Positions 63,193-64,000 of a stretch of 64,000 nt of DNA are shown here, piece after piece. The notes under the pieces are model-generated. The model had not been told where the DNA came from and did not search any database. It saw only the letters and a list, made by a program, of their open reading frames with translations. Source of the DNA: CAZNKU01 sp045654805 (GTDB lineage Bacteria > Bacillota > Clostridia > Monoglobales > Firm-18); NCBI GenBank assembly GCA_045654805.1, contig JAZOOD010000032.1, forward strand, positions 4,705-68,704, in the 5' to 3' direction. How positions within the stretch are numbered: the first letter of the stretch is position 1; every line of letters starts with the position of its first letter. A program made the translations under genes and the position numbers.

Positions 63193-64000
63193 TCAATGAA
63201 TTAAGGCAAAGATATCCACTTAATGACTTGCTGCAATTATCAGGCTTAAAACGTAGCACGTTCTACTACTACCTGAAACATCAAAACACAGATAAGTACG
63301 AAGTCGAAAAACAAGAAATTATTGCAATATTTACTCAACATAAGGGCAGATACGGTTATCGCAGAATTTTGGCAATTATGCGAGCAAAAGGCTATACTCT
63401 CAATCACAAAACCGTACAAAAGTTGATGAAAAGCCTTAATTTAAAAGGAAAGCAACGCAAGAACGGAAAGTATCATTCATACAAGGGTGAAGTTGGCAAG
63501 ATAGCAGACAATTATCTTAATCGCGAATTTAAAGCAGATAAACCTTTTGAAAAACTGACTACTGACATCACAGAATTTAAAATTGGTGATGAGAAAGTAT
63601 ATTTTTCACCTATTATGGATTTATATAACCGAGAGATAATTTCGTATTCTATTTCAACGAGTCCTAATTTATGGCAAATACGCGAAATGCTTGCAGGATT
63701 ATTTGCTAAACTTCCTGCCGATGCAACACCGCTTTTTCATTCAGACCAAGGTTAGCAGTATCAGCACGCAGAATACCTACGCTTATTAGCAGATCATAAC
63801 CTACTACATAGTATCTCAAGAACAAGCAACTGTATGGATAATGGTGCTATGGAAAACTTCTTTGGCAGACTAAAAGTTGAAATGTTCTATGGCGAAAAAT
63901 TTGAAAGCGTTAACGCTTTCATTGATGAATTGAATAAATATATTTATTACTATAACAACGAACGAATTTCTTTAAACTTAAAAGGAATGAGTCCGGTGCA
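63180..64000 (+). pseudogene. IS3-family OrfB transposase with internal amber stop, partial
   Basis: The frame joins orfA through a -1 shift and reads KAAIVNELRQRYPL at once, the normal OrfB N-terminus. The rve catalytic core is seen: Asp in TTDITEF, Asp in HSDQG and Glu in NGAMENFFGRLK. Right after HSDQG, where IS3 transposases have Trp (TGG), there is TAG at 63753-63755. The frame then continues open to 64000, so a single nonsense change splits the protein. The gene runs off the window. Confidence 0.88.

Larger units (their letters stand above)
62764..64000 (+). mobile_element. IS3-family insertion sequence, cut by the window end
   Basis: The element begins close to the 18-bp inverted repeat, carries overlapping orfA and orfB with an IS3-type frameshift arrangement, and continues past the window. 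The right end and target duplication are not visible. It sits just after lysA, 20 bases from its stop codon. Confidence 0.88.

Noticed and set aside
1..64000. tRNA, rRNA genes or CRISPR arrays
   Set aside because: No cloverleaf, rRNA signature or regularly spaced direct repeats was noticed on reading; a covariance-model search would be needed to exclude a tRNA formally.

Overview
The window looks like a chromosomal segment of a low-GC, anaerobic Gram-positive bacterium of the class Clostridia. Evidence: AT-rich DNA, strong AGGAGG ribosome sites, gene families and orders typical of Firmicutes (hisZ with a short hisG, a ywiB-like gene beside argS, an S-layer-homology protein, an L-box lysine riboswitch), and oxygen-sensitive iron-sulphur and rubrerythrin proteins. 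No tRNA, rRNA or CRISPR array was seen. Most genes lie on the minus strand.

Layout. (1) 1-7155: a histidine operon read leftwards, a TrpR-family regulator (YerC/HisR type) then hisZ-G-D-C-B-H-A-F and the first codons of a further gene, probably hisI. (2) 7214-16201: an accessory locus that looks like an uncharacterised RiPP-type system. It has a 60-aa peptide whose leader carries a YxxP motif, a PqqD-like recognition protein, a S24/S26 peptidase, an ABC exporter, an HPr-kinase-like protein, a S41 protease with peptidoglycan-binding domain, two exported proteins of unknown function and an SLH protein. No lasso cyclase, radical SAM or YcaO gene is present. (3) 16216-25776: argS, a ywiB-like gene, a glyoxalase-like protein, a low-molecular-weight phosphatase, a B12-binding radical SAM protein, a PAP2 phosphatase, an M14 peptidase, a MATE transporter and a NagD-like phosphatase. 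A 250-bp structured element splits ywiB from argS.

(4) 25790-37009: the main metabolic block. A lactate/malate-type dehydrogenase is followed by hdrB-hdrC-hdrA-flxD-flxC-flxB-flxA-frdB-frdA and a transporter of the AspT/YidE type, nearly all overlapping or a few bases apart. Read together they predict a soluble flavin-based electron-bifurcating complex in which NADH reduces both ferredoxin and fumarate. Two Rex-type operators flank the promoter. (5) 37065-49707: an rRNA methyltransferase, uvrA, uvrB, a ZIP transporter, rubrerythrin, hemW, lepA, aroA and a parvulin. (6) 49806-52299: a Zn/Cd efflux operon with a CadC-type regulator and its operator. (7) 52523-56901: carAB, in which CarA keeps the glutaminase Cys but lacks the catalytic His and Glu. 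(8) 56996-62743: fhs, a CorC-type protein behind a leader with a terminator, and a lysine-riboswitch-controlled dapA-lysA pair. (9) 62764-64000: an IS3-family element with an amber stop in its transposase, cut by the window end.

Starts were moved inward wherever a ribosome site showed that the longest reading frame was over-extended. All functions are inferred from sequence alone.
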